Positions 39,748 through 49,397 of a stretch of DNA of 64,000 bases are shown in pieces; the first letter of the stretch is position 1; the number at the start of each line of letters is the position of its first letter. Source of the DNA: Piromyces finnis (taxonomy: Eukaryota > Neocallimastigomycota > Neocallimastigomycetes > Neocallimastigales > Neocallimastigaceae); contig MCFH01000007.1 in the NCBI GenBank assembly GCA_002104945.1, positions 482,001 through 546,000 on the forward strand, written 5' to 3'. The notes beneath the pieces were generated by a model. It searched no databases and was not told the DNA's origin. It saw nothing but the letters and a program-made list of their open reading frames with translations. The position numbers and the translations under genes are program-made.

Positions 39748-40292
39748 TTCCGAGTGCATTTCTCCCATCGATCAGAGTTAGCTCCAATGGTGGTTCTTAG
39801 AGAAACGTTGGCTCATTCCTATTGCTAGGTGGTTGTGACCCTCCTGGTCTGTCATACTGTTTCTTCAGCTTCGACGCTCACTTAATCCATGTACATTAGA
39901 TGCATGTCGTTGTACGATATTTCACAACTACAATGCTAAGCCTCTTATAGTCAATTTGATCACGTGTCAACCGCCCCCTAATGTTTACACTTAAATTGAT
40001 TAAGGAATATTATGTGTTTTTGGCATAGCCTAAGTCACCACTTATTAAGTTCTAATTTGGAATGTACCATGTACACTAGACCCTCTCAGGCCGGCTAGAC
40101 GAGTGTTATTATCATAGTAGTAAATTAGAAAGTTCATTTATACTTACCTGAATATCATAACCCAACCCATGGCAAACCCAGTGGGAAAATCCACAGGCAC
40201 TGACATCTGCGGGGTCGAACCAGAAGCCTTATGTATGCTAAGGAAACGCCTTAACAACCAGGATAAAAACTGGAACGACACTTCCCCCTCAA
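39669..40292 (-). mobile_element. tRNA-derived SINE with poly(A) tail, nested in the LTR element
   Basis: Insert 39682-40279 is flanked by a perfect 13-bp duplication ACTTCCCCCTCAA (39669-39681 and 40280-40292). It reads on the - strand: 5' end near 40279, then a pol III A box-like stretch (TGGTTGTTAAGGCG, 40260-40247), a B box (GGTTCGACCCC, 40221-40211), about 470 bp of GC-richer body and a 3' poly(A) of 63 bases (T run 39682-39744). A/B boxes, target duplication and poly(A) are the signs of a SINE mobilised by LINE machinery. The A-box region resembles a Ser/Leu-type tRNA D-arm. No protein frame is evident. The long uninterrupted A tail implies recent insertion. Confidence 0.82.
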
Positions 40293-40959
40293 ATCTAGAT
40301 GTTTAGTAATAAATATTTAGATTTGAAAATGAGAAATTTAAATTTCATAAAATTTCATTCATTTTGCATCAAATTTTCATAATAATGAATAAATTTTCAT
40401 AACATATACGATAAATTTTAATGCCTATATTAAAATAAATAACATATTCTAATGTTTTCATTCATTTTTCTCAATTACTAATCCTTTTAAGTGTTGTGAA
40501 ATTAATGAAATGATTATTAAAATCAATCAAACAATTAAAATATACTTCAAGTATTTATTTCTTTACTTCAAATTAAAATAAGTAAATATACCAGTAAGAT
40601 TATAACAAGTTAATATGATAAGATAATGACATTTAAAGTATCGATTGTTGAAGAGAATAAAGTTCTTCTAAACAATATCGAAGTCGGCTCGGTTAATTAG
40701 AATGTCAGCTAATAGGTCGGCGATCACTCACTACGTTTAAAGTGGCGATATGTATATGAGGGTTTCTAAAATCACCGTAAATTTAATTTTAAAACGGCGT
40801 CACAACATTCTTGAATGTTGGTAATAAATATATATGATGAATCAATGTCATCTAAATTTATGGAGCCCTTTCTATAAAGGTGCTACATTTTATTGATGGG
40901 ACCAAATTAAATATATGTAGATCTTGAACCATCATTAATAAATATCTATGAATTTAACT

Positions 40960-41072
40960 CATTTCACGCTAAGTTAAATCATGATAAGTTGTTAAAATAT
41001 TATTGAATGCACCCATTTCACGCTAGGTCATTCTAAATATATATGTGTAGAATATGCTCATTTCACGCTAAG
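40960..41072. repeat. CATTTCACGCTA-bearing degenerate repeats in the retroelement interior
   Basis: CATTTCACGCTA occurs three times, at about 40960, 41014 and 41059, with related flanking words (AATTTAACTC, ATATGCTC). A second word, TTTGTAGATTAGCAATAACT, occurs twice just downstream (about 41113 and 41173). No coding frame accompanies them. Confidence 0.7.
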
Positions 41073-41770
41073 CATTTCTAACTTTAATAAATTACCTCAT
41101 TTAAAATATATGCTTTGTAGATTAGCAATAACTAATAATTGCCTACGGGATGAGCATTTGACCAGAAATATATTTGCTTTGTAGATTAGCAATAACTTTA
41201 ATAATGCTTTTGAGGCTAAATATATTATCTTAATGTGTTGTTATAGTAAATCAATTCAAAGAGTTGTATACTGGATTAAATAATATATACTAATTTTGAG
41301 TGATATTATCATGATGAAGTTGTTTGACATTTTCACAAGGATAGTTCAATTCTTTTTGTATAATTTCATTGTAATAGGATATTTTATATAAACTTATCAA
41401 ATAATGTTTAATTATTCTAATTATTGTTTCTAATTGTAAAAATTAATTATTTTCTTCAATTCTTTCCCCTATGGCGGAAAGGATATTATCTCATTAAAAT
41501 AGTAGTAGTTAAAATATTCGAATATTTCACAAACAATTTATTTACTTGAAATAAATATGTATGCTTTTAATAACGATAATGCTATTTTATGAATGTTAAT
41601 AAAACTAATTCTTTTAAAAATAAAATGAATGTTTGTAGGTGTATGTATGTTTATGAATATTTACATAATTGAATATATGGATTTTTAAATGATAATGAAT
41701 GTAAATTGACATAATGAGTAGATCAAAATCAAATTAATAAATTTAATAAATTGAGTAAATTAGGAGAATT

Positions 41771-42973
41771 CTAATATACAATGTTTATTTGCCAAAACAT
41801 TACTGACATTAAAATAATAAATACATTTGCGAGAGAAATATATTTGAAGTTTACAGTTCCGTTTGAATCTTCTTGTTCGTCATTAAGTTGGTTATCAACA
41901 ATATAATAACCACAAGATTCACTATCAACTATATTAATGTCATTAGAAATATTAGTTATATCGGTATTGTTAGAGATAATTGGTATTTTGGATATACTGA
42001 CTTTACTAATGTCAACTTTATAACCAAGATCGCATAACTTTTTAATATAAAATTCACCAATATGATCACAAATTTCTATACCAATTTTAGTATATGTTTT
42101 ACCAAAATTGATATAGGTTGAATAGTCACAACCTGCAAATAGTGCAGCCTCAGCTGCTCTTCTTCTTACTAATCCTGGAAGAGGTTTTAAAACACCGTTT
42201 ACATATCCTTTGTTGTATTCTAAAATCTTTTTATTAATTTCTTCCTTTGTTCTCCGACCATTATTAGTTAATCCATCAATACTTCCAACATTATAAGCAA
42301 AACTACATAATGCATCATATTCATTTTGATTCCAATTATATTTATAATTGAAAGATTTTACATTAGGACCATATTTTTTTTCGATTGAAAGTTTTAACCA
42401 TTTCTCTGCAGTTTTTTCATCTATTGTTAAGCCCTCGTTGATATATGTTCCAGTAATATCATAGTTAGCACTGGTAGTACCGTAACCAATAGTCCATACT
42501 CCAACCGGATCTAAATAGGCAGTTAATACACATCCTTCAAAAATTTTGATTATGTTAATTATATTGTCACTTACTTTTAATTGATCATTATTTTGATTTG
42601 TATTTGGAACGCATAGTCGAATAACACTAGGTCCTGGGCATTGGTCCATATATCTCGTGTAAGATTCTTCTGAACAGTCATCTTCATTTATATTTTTACA
42701 TTTTCCTGTATTTAGAAGAGCTGTTCCATCTGTAAGTGTATCGACATCTTTTATACAGCATTTAATATTAACTGAGTCATGTGTACAAAAACCTGCATAT
42801 GCTTTAGCATTGCCAGTTTGTTTATCATTTAATTTACATTGATCCTCTCTAACGCAAACACCTGTTCCGACATCGGTTACATGACATTTTTGATTTTCAG
42901 CAATTACCAATGGTAGAATTAAAATTGTCGAAAAAATATTTAAAAAATATATTACTTTGCTTCTTAATCTCAT
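41771..42973 (-). CDS. Secreted GH24 (T4/endolysin-type) lysozyme carried by the LTR element
   Basis: Intact single-exon frame of 400 aa. Signal peptide at residues 1-25; a six-Cys module at about 30-73 with GTCV...KCC spacing reminiscent of clip domains; a second small Cys module at about 92-121; then a GH24 muramidase domain from about residue 134 to 285. The GH24 catalytic set is visible with T4-lysozyme spacing: Glu146, Asp155 (E+9) and Thr161 (D+6) in FEGCVLTAYLDPVGVWTIGYG; RRRAAEAALF near the domain end is also typical. A Ser/Asn-rich stalk and a hydrophobic C-terminus suggest a membrane or GPI anchor. It should cut bacterial peptidoglycan outside the cell. GH24 genes are phage/bacterial in origin (family knowledge); signal peptide and host-like codon use argue against contamination. 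It lies entirely within the LTR element, in sense orientation. Confidence 0.93.
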   Translation of the reverse strand: MRLRSKVIYFLNIFSTILILPLVIAENQKCHVTDVGTGVCVREDQCKLNDKQTGNAKAYAGFCTHDSVNIKCCIKDVDTLTDGTALLNTGKCKNINEDDCSEESYTRYMDQCPGPSVIRLCVPNTNQNNDQLKVSDNIINIIKIFEGCVLTAYLDPVGVWTIGYGTTSANYDITGTYINEGLTIDEKTAEKWLKLSIEKKYGPNVKSFNYKYNWNQNEYDALCSFAYNVGSIDGLTNNGRRTKEEINKKILEYNKGYVNGVLKPLPGLVRRRAAEAALFAGCDYSTYINFGKTYTKIGIEICDHIGEFYIKKLCDLGYKVDISKVSISKIPIISNNTDITNISNDINIVDSESCGYYIVDNQLNDEQEDSNGTVNFKYISLANVFIILMSVMFWQINIVY

Positions 42974-43746
42974 TCTTTGGAGTATTTATAATATTAATAT
43001 ATTTGATGAAATTTAATAACTCAATTGTAAATAATTATATAAAATAAATTTAGAGTTCACTAGTTAATTTATACTGTTTGTAGTGAATAAGGTAAACTGA
43101 GAATGAAATTCTATTGTTTATTTAATTCTAAATTTATATTTCGAATTTGTACTTTATTAACTTTGAATTTAATTTTACAATATCTATTCATAAATAGTTT
43201 CTAAAATAATTAATTCTTTTCAATTTTGAATACTTTAATTTATTTCTGAGTTTTAGGCATTGGTTGTATTTGAATAAAATAAATTTTATGTTGGTTCAAA
43301 ATTATTTAGAGTTCAATTTGTTTTGTTTATTTTTAAATTTAAAGATTTAAATTAAAAGTTAAAAAATTCAAAATTCAATTTTAGAATAATTTGCTTTCGG
43401 AATTTAAAATTGTCTATATTATTTTAGTATAAGGAAACTTTGTTTATATCAGGTAATGTTTTTCTTTCATTTTACTGGATTATTTGGTATTTCGTGGTTT
43501 TTCAATTTTAGATTGCCATTTCAATTTCAAAATTTTTGAAATCTCAAATTCTAGATCTCAAAACAGTTTTACCAAACATAGATAATTTCAGATTAAATAA
43601 TTTAATTGTAATGGTTAGAATTTCCTACTGTTTTCTCCTTTGACATAATACTGTATCCGGCAGTTTGATTCATCTTTCAGAGAATCATTTGAGAGTCAAT
43701 GAGGGTCATTGAGATTCTCTCTTGAGAGTCATTGAGACTCTTAATC

Positions 43747-43962
43747 TATTAAGAGTGGTAATTTAGGATTTATGATTATGTCAACTTTATTAATATATTT
43801 TATGATAAAGAACTACTTGCGTTACATTCTTCTCAAACTACATGTATTTATACATTTACATTGTGGCTTAAACATATAATTAAATACAATATATACAAAT
43901 ACGTTTTAATACATTTCAATACATTTGAATACATGTGACATAACGTTTCACATATTCTAACA
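43747..43962 (-). repeat. 5' LTR of the retroelement
   Basis: 216 bp, 99% identical to the left LTR. In the - sense it should drive transcription of the element and of the lysozyme mRNA. AT-rich blocks within it could serve as TATA box and poly(A) signal, but I cannot single one out. Just inside it (43690-43746) are repeats of GAGAGTCATTGAGA-like words. Confidence 0.92.
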
Positions 43963-43967
43963 GAAAC
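43963..43967. repeat. Target-site duplication GAAAC (right)
   Basis: Copy of the GAAAC found before the left LTR at 38490-38494. Confidence 0.85.
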
Positions 43968-44815
43968 GAAAAAAAAATTTTTTTTTGTTCTTTTTTTTCT
44001 ATGGTAACACAGAAATAAAAACATGAAGTGAAGCTAAGAAAAAAATTTTTTTTAATATAAGCCAATTAATTAATAATAAATTAAATGTATTAAATTAATA
44101 TAAAATTAATATATTTATATAATCCTTAATATTCTATAAACTCTATTAAATTAAAGTTGTACAAAAAAAAAATAACATCATACATAAAATTCAATTTTAT
44201 TCTTATCCACATGCAATGATAAAACATAATATATCACACGATATTTAAAAGTTATGGTAATATTTATTCAAGATTTTATAACATTATAATATAATTTCTC
44301 TTAATAAAAGTTGAAGAGCTTACCCATTTTATTTTTTAATAGTAATAACAACTATTGTGAATATTTATTAATATATAAAATATATTTGTATCAAATATAT
44401 CATTGAAATATATTGATTATATATGTCCTTTTATTAAATATTATTATTATATATATGATTAAAACAATATATAAAATAATATGTAACATTTTTATTTCTT
44501 TGGGATAATATATATTTTATTTTACCATAGGTTTTATAATTACAAAGAGGATTTATATTCATCTCTTTATAATTATTAAGTTATGTTTAAAATATTTATG
44601 ATTTTTTTTTTCATTATAATTAATTATAATAAATGAATAAAAAATAATAATATTAGTATAAAGTTTTTTTTTAAAAAAAAAGAATATACAAAAAATACAT
44701 TGCTAATATTTCTTTTTTTTATTTATTTATTTATTTATTTATATATTTATTAAATAATCAATGAAAATATATATTTTCATAAAAAATATATATTATAATA
44801 AAGTTTTTTTTTATG
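43968..44815. other. AT-rich spacer between the retroelement and the right GT34 copy
   Basis: A/T-rich DNA, presumably the 3' flank of the right GT34 gene. No gene or repeat is recognised. Confidence 0.55.
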
Positions 44816-46276
44816 CTAAAGTTTAATCTGTTCATCCTTTGGTAAATTATAGTATTTTAAAGCTTCTTTTCTCATTTCTGAATTCGTTTTAGAAAACCAA
44901 CTCTCATCATTATAAATAGTTTCTCTAATACTTTTAGCAAAGTCATCTTTACTAATTATACCAGCTAAATGAACTAAGAAATCTCCTTCTATTATATTTC
45001 CTACAAATTTAACGTCACAACAGTAAGAGTTAAACCAATTTTGTGGAACAATTATATAATGACTATCTTCTTCCATATTTTGTAAAACATGGAACATAGA
45101 AGATTGGTCATAATAAAAAAGACTTGCTTCTGAATGATAAAAGGCATAGGTATAAGCTTTCATCATAAAATCAATAGACCATGGATGAACACGAATTAAA
45201 AAAATGCCTGCATTTAACCCATTTTCATCATTTGCTATCACTAAATGAATATCATCTTTATCGTCTGGTGGAATGAATGCTTTTAATTGAATATTTGGAT
45301 TGGTGAGAACAACATCTCCATCAACCCAAAATAACCAATCATAACTTTGATTCTTCATTGCATCCATTAAATGTTCTAAAATATAATATAATTTCATATA
45401 ATAGATAGATCTTGTCTTTATTATATTTTGATCCTCTAACGAAAAACCATAGTTATAAGCATCCGCATATTGTGCAAATTCACTAATGGCATTCTCATAG
45501 ACAGAATCTTTTTTGACTTTATCTGCAAACATAATAATTTCAAATTTTGGTTCTTGAATTTCTTTTGGCTTACAATGGTATGTTACGTCCATGTAAAGAC
45601 TGCGTTCTGAACATGGTGTTCCATAAATTATTGTACTTGGTTTAATGTAGCAAGAACGGTTATCGTCACATAACTTTTTAACTTTATCTAGTGGTTTTAA
45701 TTCACACTTTTCTTCTTCGGATACGGTAATCCAATTTTCTGGATAATCATTTCCATTTTCATCTTTTATACATTTTTTATTATCATTTACTCTTCGACCA
45801 AAGAATACATCCTCAATTTCAATTGAAAAACCAACAGGACATATTATTTTATTTCCTTCATAAGATTCTAATACTTTACTGGTATCATAAGTACAGAATA
45901 TTCCGGTTACTGATGGTAAAGTATTATTGGTATTATGAATTTTTATTTTTTCATCCTTTTGAATATTAGGTTTATGTTTAATCATTGAATGTATATTATA
46001 TTTTACATCGTCTGTTGTTGTATTTGTATTATAGTATTTTAAATATTTTTGTTGCTTATTAATTTTATTATCATTAGTTGATATAGTTGGTATAGTGATA
46101 TTTTCATACTTTAGCTTTATAATATCATCCATTTTTTCACTATAAATGGTATTAAATACTTTATCATTTAGAGTATTCATTGAAAATTTATATAATATTT
46201 CAAAAGTACCACCCAATACAAGGATAGCAGTAAATGTTAATAGTATATATTGATACTTTTTATATATTAATTCCAT
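44816..46276 (-). CDS. Type II membrane glycosyltransferase: SUEL lectin module fused to GT34 catalytic domain
   Basis: Intact single-exon frame of 486 aa. Cytosolic tail 1-9, signal anchor at about 10-30, stem, then a SUEL/galactose-binding lectin module at about 134-235 (IEIEDVFFGRR...C, CYIKPS...YGTPC, LYMDVTYHC match the six-Cys family pattern), then a GT34 (GMA12/MNN10 galactosyl/mannosyltransferase) domain from about 245 to the end. GT34 landmarks: RSIYYMKLYYILEHL, YDWLFWVDGDVVLTNP with DGD at 319-321 as metal/nucleotide-sugar site, NGLNAGIFLIR, and GDFLVHLAG near the C-terminus. It should elongate surface or secreted glycans in the Golgi, with the lectin module probably holding the acceptor (inference). 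A paralogue with a nonsense change lies at 36330-37802; the retroelement separates the two. Confidence 0.92.
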   Translation of the reverse strand: MELIYKKYQYILLTFTAILVLGGTFEILYKFSMNTLNDKVFNTIYSEKMDDIIKLKYENITIPTISTNDNKINKQQKYLKYYNTNTTTDDVKYNIHSMIKHKPNIQKDEKIKIHNTNNTLPSVTGIFCTYDTSKVLESYEGNKIICPVGFSIEIEDVFFGRRVNDNKKCIKDENGNDYPENWITVSEEEKCELKPLDKVKKLCDDNRSCYIKPSTIIYGTPCSERSLYMDVTYHCKPKEIQEPKFEIIMFADKVKKDSVYENAISEFAQYADAYNYGFSLEDQNIIKTRSIYYMKLYYILEHLMDAMKNQSYDWLFWVDGDVVLTNPNIQLKAFIPPDDKDDIHLVIANDENGLNAGIFLIRVHPWSIDFMMKAYTYAFYHSEASLFYYDQSSMFHVLQNMEEDSHYIIVPQNWFNSYCCDVKFVGNIIEGDFLVHLAGIISKDDFAKSIRETIYNDESWFSKTNSEMRKEALKYYNLPKDEQIKL

Positions 46277-47679
46277 TTTATTATATATATATGTTTTATA
46301 ATTTAAAAATAAAAATACTTTGTGATATAAAAGTTATATAAAGTTTTATTTTATGTATTTTTGGGTATATTCTTTATTATAACTATTAAATAAAATATGG
46401 TTTATTATTTAATCTTTTATATTTATTTAATATTGTTTATAATTATTGCTGTTTTTTTTTTTTTTTACTTCTATAGCTATAATACTTTTAAATTTTCATT
46501 TTATAATTATATATGCACTATTTTTGCATAGTTTAAGTATTTAAAGAAAATTTACTACTACTAAATAATTGATTGTTTCTTTTTTTTTTTTTTTTTTACT
46601 TTTTAAAAAAGAAATTGGTAAAAAAAAAAAAAAAAGGACCTATTTATATACAATTTCTAAAACAATTATGAATATGTTATTGTATTGTTACTTTCATTAT
46701 ATTATATATTATATAATATAAATAGTTAAATATTATTTCTATTATAATATTAATTCAAGCATTTCTTTTTTTTTTTTTAATAGAAAAATAGAAAAATAGA
46801 AAAAACATTTTTCACACAAAATTAAATTAAAATTAATAATTTAAATTTAATATATGTTAATTATATATTGAATACATATTTAAATAAACTTTAATTAATA
46901 TCAAAATATGACAATTTCTATTATTCAATCCTTATTTACAATAAAAGAATACATTAAAAATTAAAAAAAAAAAAAAAAACAATATTGTGATATTGTTACA
47001 TTTACTTGAAAAGAAAATATGAATTATAAATGCACTTTTATTGAAAAATCATCATCCATTTCTATATTCTATTCTTCATTTTATTCTATTTATTTTATTT
47101 TTAAAATCATTATAATTTAAAAAAAAAAGATGAAACATTAAAAATATACTCATATAAATCCTTTACTTTTTTAACATTGCAGTATTCATAGAATTAAAAA
47201 AAAGAATAAATTAATTATTATCTTTTAATATATTAAAATGAAAAAATTAATTGTAATTTTTATAGAAAAAAACTTTTTCTTTATATATTATATAAAATTT
47301 TTGTTTTAATACTATTCTTTTTTGTTTACTATTGTTTAAGGAAATAACTAATAATACTATTTTCAAAGTATTTTCATTTTAATTATTCAATACATTTTTT
47401 TATTTCTTTCTTCAAGTGTTTATAAATCCACAATTAAAATTTATATTATAATATTTATAATATATTTTTATTGTTTTTTTTTATTTTTTAATATGTAACA
47501 TACTTGAAAGAATAATTAAATGTTCAATTTTAATATTGTTTGTGAAATAATTTAAAACTTTAATATATAATAAATTTAAAAAATGTTAAATTAAAAAAAT
47601 GTAATAAAATTATATTGAAACAATCATTGTTTTATTATTTTTAAATAAAAGGTGGGTGTTTTATAAAATGAAGATATAT

Positions 47680-47812
47680 AATAATAATAATAATAATAAA
47701 CATATTAATAAACATAATAATAATAATAATAATAATAATAATAGTAATAATAATAATAATAATTTCAATAATAATAATAATAATAAACATAATAATAATA
47801 ATAATAATAATA
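47680..47812. repeat. Interrupted (AAT)n microsatellite
   Basis: AAT trinucleotides broken by AAACAT and TTC interruptions. Intergenic; typical of this genome. Confidence 0.9.
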
Positions 47813-48689
47813 TTTATAGCAAAATTAAAACATCATTAGAATATTATTATACATAATCATGAATCATTATGTAAGATATGATATAAAATATAAATTATAA
47901 ACCTTAATTATTATAAATTGGTAAATTTATAATAATTAAGTTTTTAAAGTTACTATTTTCTATTTAATTAATCTTTTTATATACTTTTATAGAAATATAT
48001 GACAATTTTAGTCATAATATTATCATAAAAATAAAATATTATATTAAATAAAGTTTTTGACATTATCATTTTATGATATTATTATCTGATATAACTCGGT
48101 TCAATACAATTTTATTTTTAAGGGTTTTGTGATTAAATACTTTATTTATTATTAATATTACAATAAAAGACGTATTTTCAATAATTCATATTTTTCATAA
48201 TCTATACTAAATATTTAAGAATAGTTAATATAGAACTAGTAATAATATAATAGAATTAATAATAATATATAAAATAAATATGGAAACATTAATAAAATAA
48301 GAAATAATATTTATTTATGTATATATTCATGTGATAATCATAATTTAAATATACACCACCACTATAACTTTTTATGTAAACTTAAGATTTTGTAGAAAAC
48401 AAACTTATGGATTTTATGTATTTATATTAATTAAAAATGTAAAACAATTCTAAAAATATAAATATACACAATAATCTATTTCATATGAAATAGAAAATAT
48501 TGTATTAAATTTAATTTATAGAATAGAATGTATATTTCATTTTTAATATAATATATTGAATGAATATAATAGTTTAATATTATATTCATATTTAATAGAT
48601 AATATATAAAATGAAATATCCTTTTTACAGAAATTAGTATTAAATGTATTGAAAATATATAATATTAAAATTATTTAATATTTTCGTTT

Positions 48690-48863
48690 TTTATAATTAT
48701 AGAATTACTATCGCTAACATTTGATTCAAACCACATTTATTTATACATTTACATTGTGGCTTATACATCTAATACAATAATATTTCATATATATTTCATA
48801 TATCTGTCATTTGTTCAAATATTTTTAGTATATAATAAATATTTATTTATTATATCCTTAACA
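48690..48863 (-). mobile_element. Diverged solo LTR or LTR fragment related to the 216-bp LTR
   Basis: The segment 48724-48772 matches the middle of the 216-bp LTR closely (shared TATTTATACATTTACATTG then TGGCTTA-ACAT). Upstream ATTACTATCGCTAACATT resembles the LTR's ACTACTTGCGTTACATT, and the segment ends in CTTAACA like the LTR's TCTAACA. The outer parts are too degraded to set boundaries, and no second copy or internal region follows. Confidence 0.65.
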
Positions 48864-49397
48864 TAGATTGTACATAAAATGTATTAGTTAAACCTCTATA
48901 CTATTATCATATTATATATAATATTAATAATAATAATCAATATAGTATTTTCTAAAACTAACTTCATACAACAAAAGATTAAAAAATATTTTATTATATT
49001 CATTATTCTTTAGCTTTAAAATTATTTATGCCAATAAGAAATTATTTTTAATTGGTATATTTATTGCATTTATATAAAAACAAAACTTTTATTTGATATT
49101 TTTTTATATACACTATTGAAAATTAAAAGGCCTTAAAAATAAAAAAAAAAAAGTATCAATAAATGAAATATAAATTTTTAAATGTATTAATATTTTACTA
49201 ATTTATTAAATATTGTTTTTTATAATGAAAGAAAATATATAAAAGGGTAATAATTATCATATTTTTTTTTTAATTATATAATAAATATAAGAAATATTAT
49301 GTAAAAAAAAAATATTTAAAGAAATTTTTTTTTTTGATAATTATTACTAATAAATAAAAAAAAGAAAAAAAAATCAACATTTATTAGTATCCACTAT

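Larger units (their letters stand above)
38495..43962 (-). mobile_element. Non-autonomous LTR retroelement carrying a GH24 lysozyme gene
   Basis: Complete 5.47-kb element: 216-bp LTRs at 38495-38710 and 43747-43962, flanked by the 5-bp duplication GAAAC. Orientation is - strand: the complement reads TTTGAGGGGGAA, a perfect polypurine tract, immediately upstream of the LTR start TGTTAGAAT. The right LTR is therefore the 5' one. I see no gag, protease, reverse transcriptase or integrase frame in the 5-kb interior, so it must depend on another element's proteins. No clear tRNA primer site follows the 5' LTR; a short palindrome lies at that junction. The only intact gene inside is the lysozyme at 41771-42973, in the same sense as the element. 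A SINE is nested at 39682-40279. The LTRs differ at 2 of 216 positions, so insertion is recent. Confidence 0.87.
46277..49397. other. Large AT-rich intergenic region with an (AAT)n tract and an LTR relic
   Basis: About 3.1 kb. It contains the trinucleotide tract at 47680-47812 and the LTR-like remnant near 48.7 kb listed separately. No other gene is supported; a poly-Asn frame at 47656-47856 is just the trinucleotide repeat read as protein. Confidence 0.55.

Noticed and set aside
40211-40260. tRNA gene on the - strand
   Set aside because: A and B box words are present, but no cloverleaf can be drawn and they sit at the 5' end of a poly(A)-tailed insert with target duplications, so this is a SINE promoter.
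41771-42973. Bacterial or phage contamination carrying an endolysin
   Set aside because: The gene has a eukaryotic signal peptide, extra Cys modules and host-like AT-rich codon use, and lies inside a eukaryotic LTR element with target duplications.
38495-43962. Degenerate gag-pol remnants in the element interior
   Set aside because: I looked for reverse transcriptase YxDD, integrase and protease motifs by eye in the - frames and saw none; a profile search could still find very decayed pieces.
47656-47856. Asn/His-rich 66-codon frame as a gene
   Set aside because: It is an (AAT)n tract with no splice context, domain or conserved flank.
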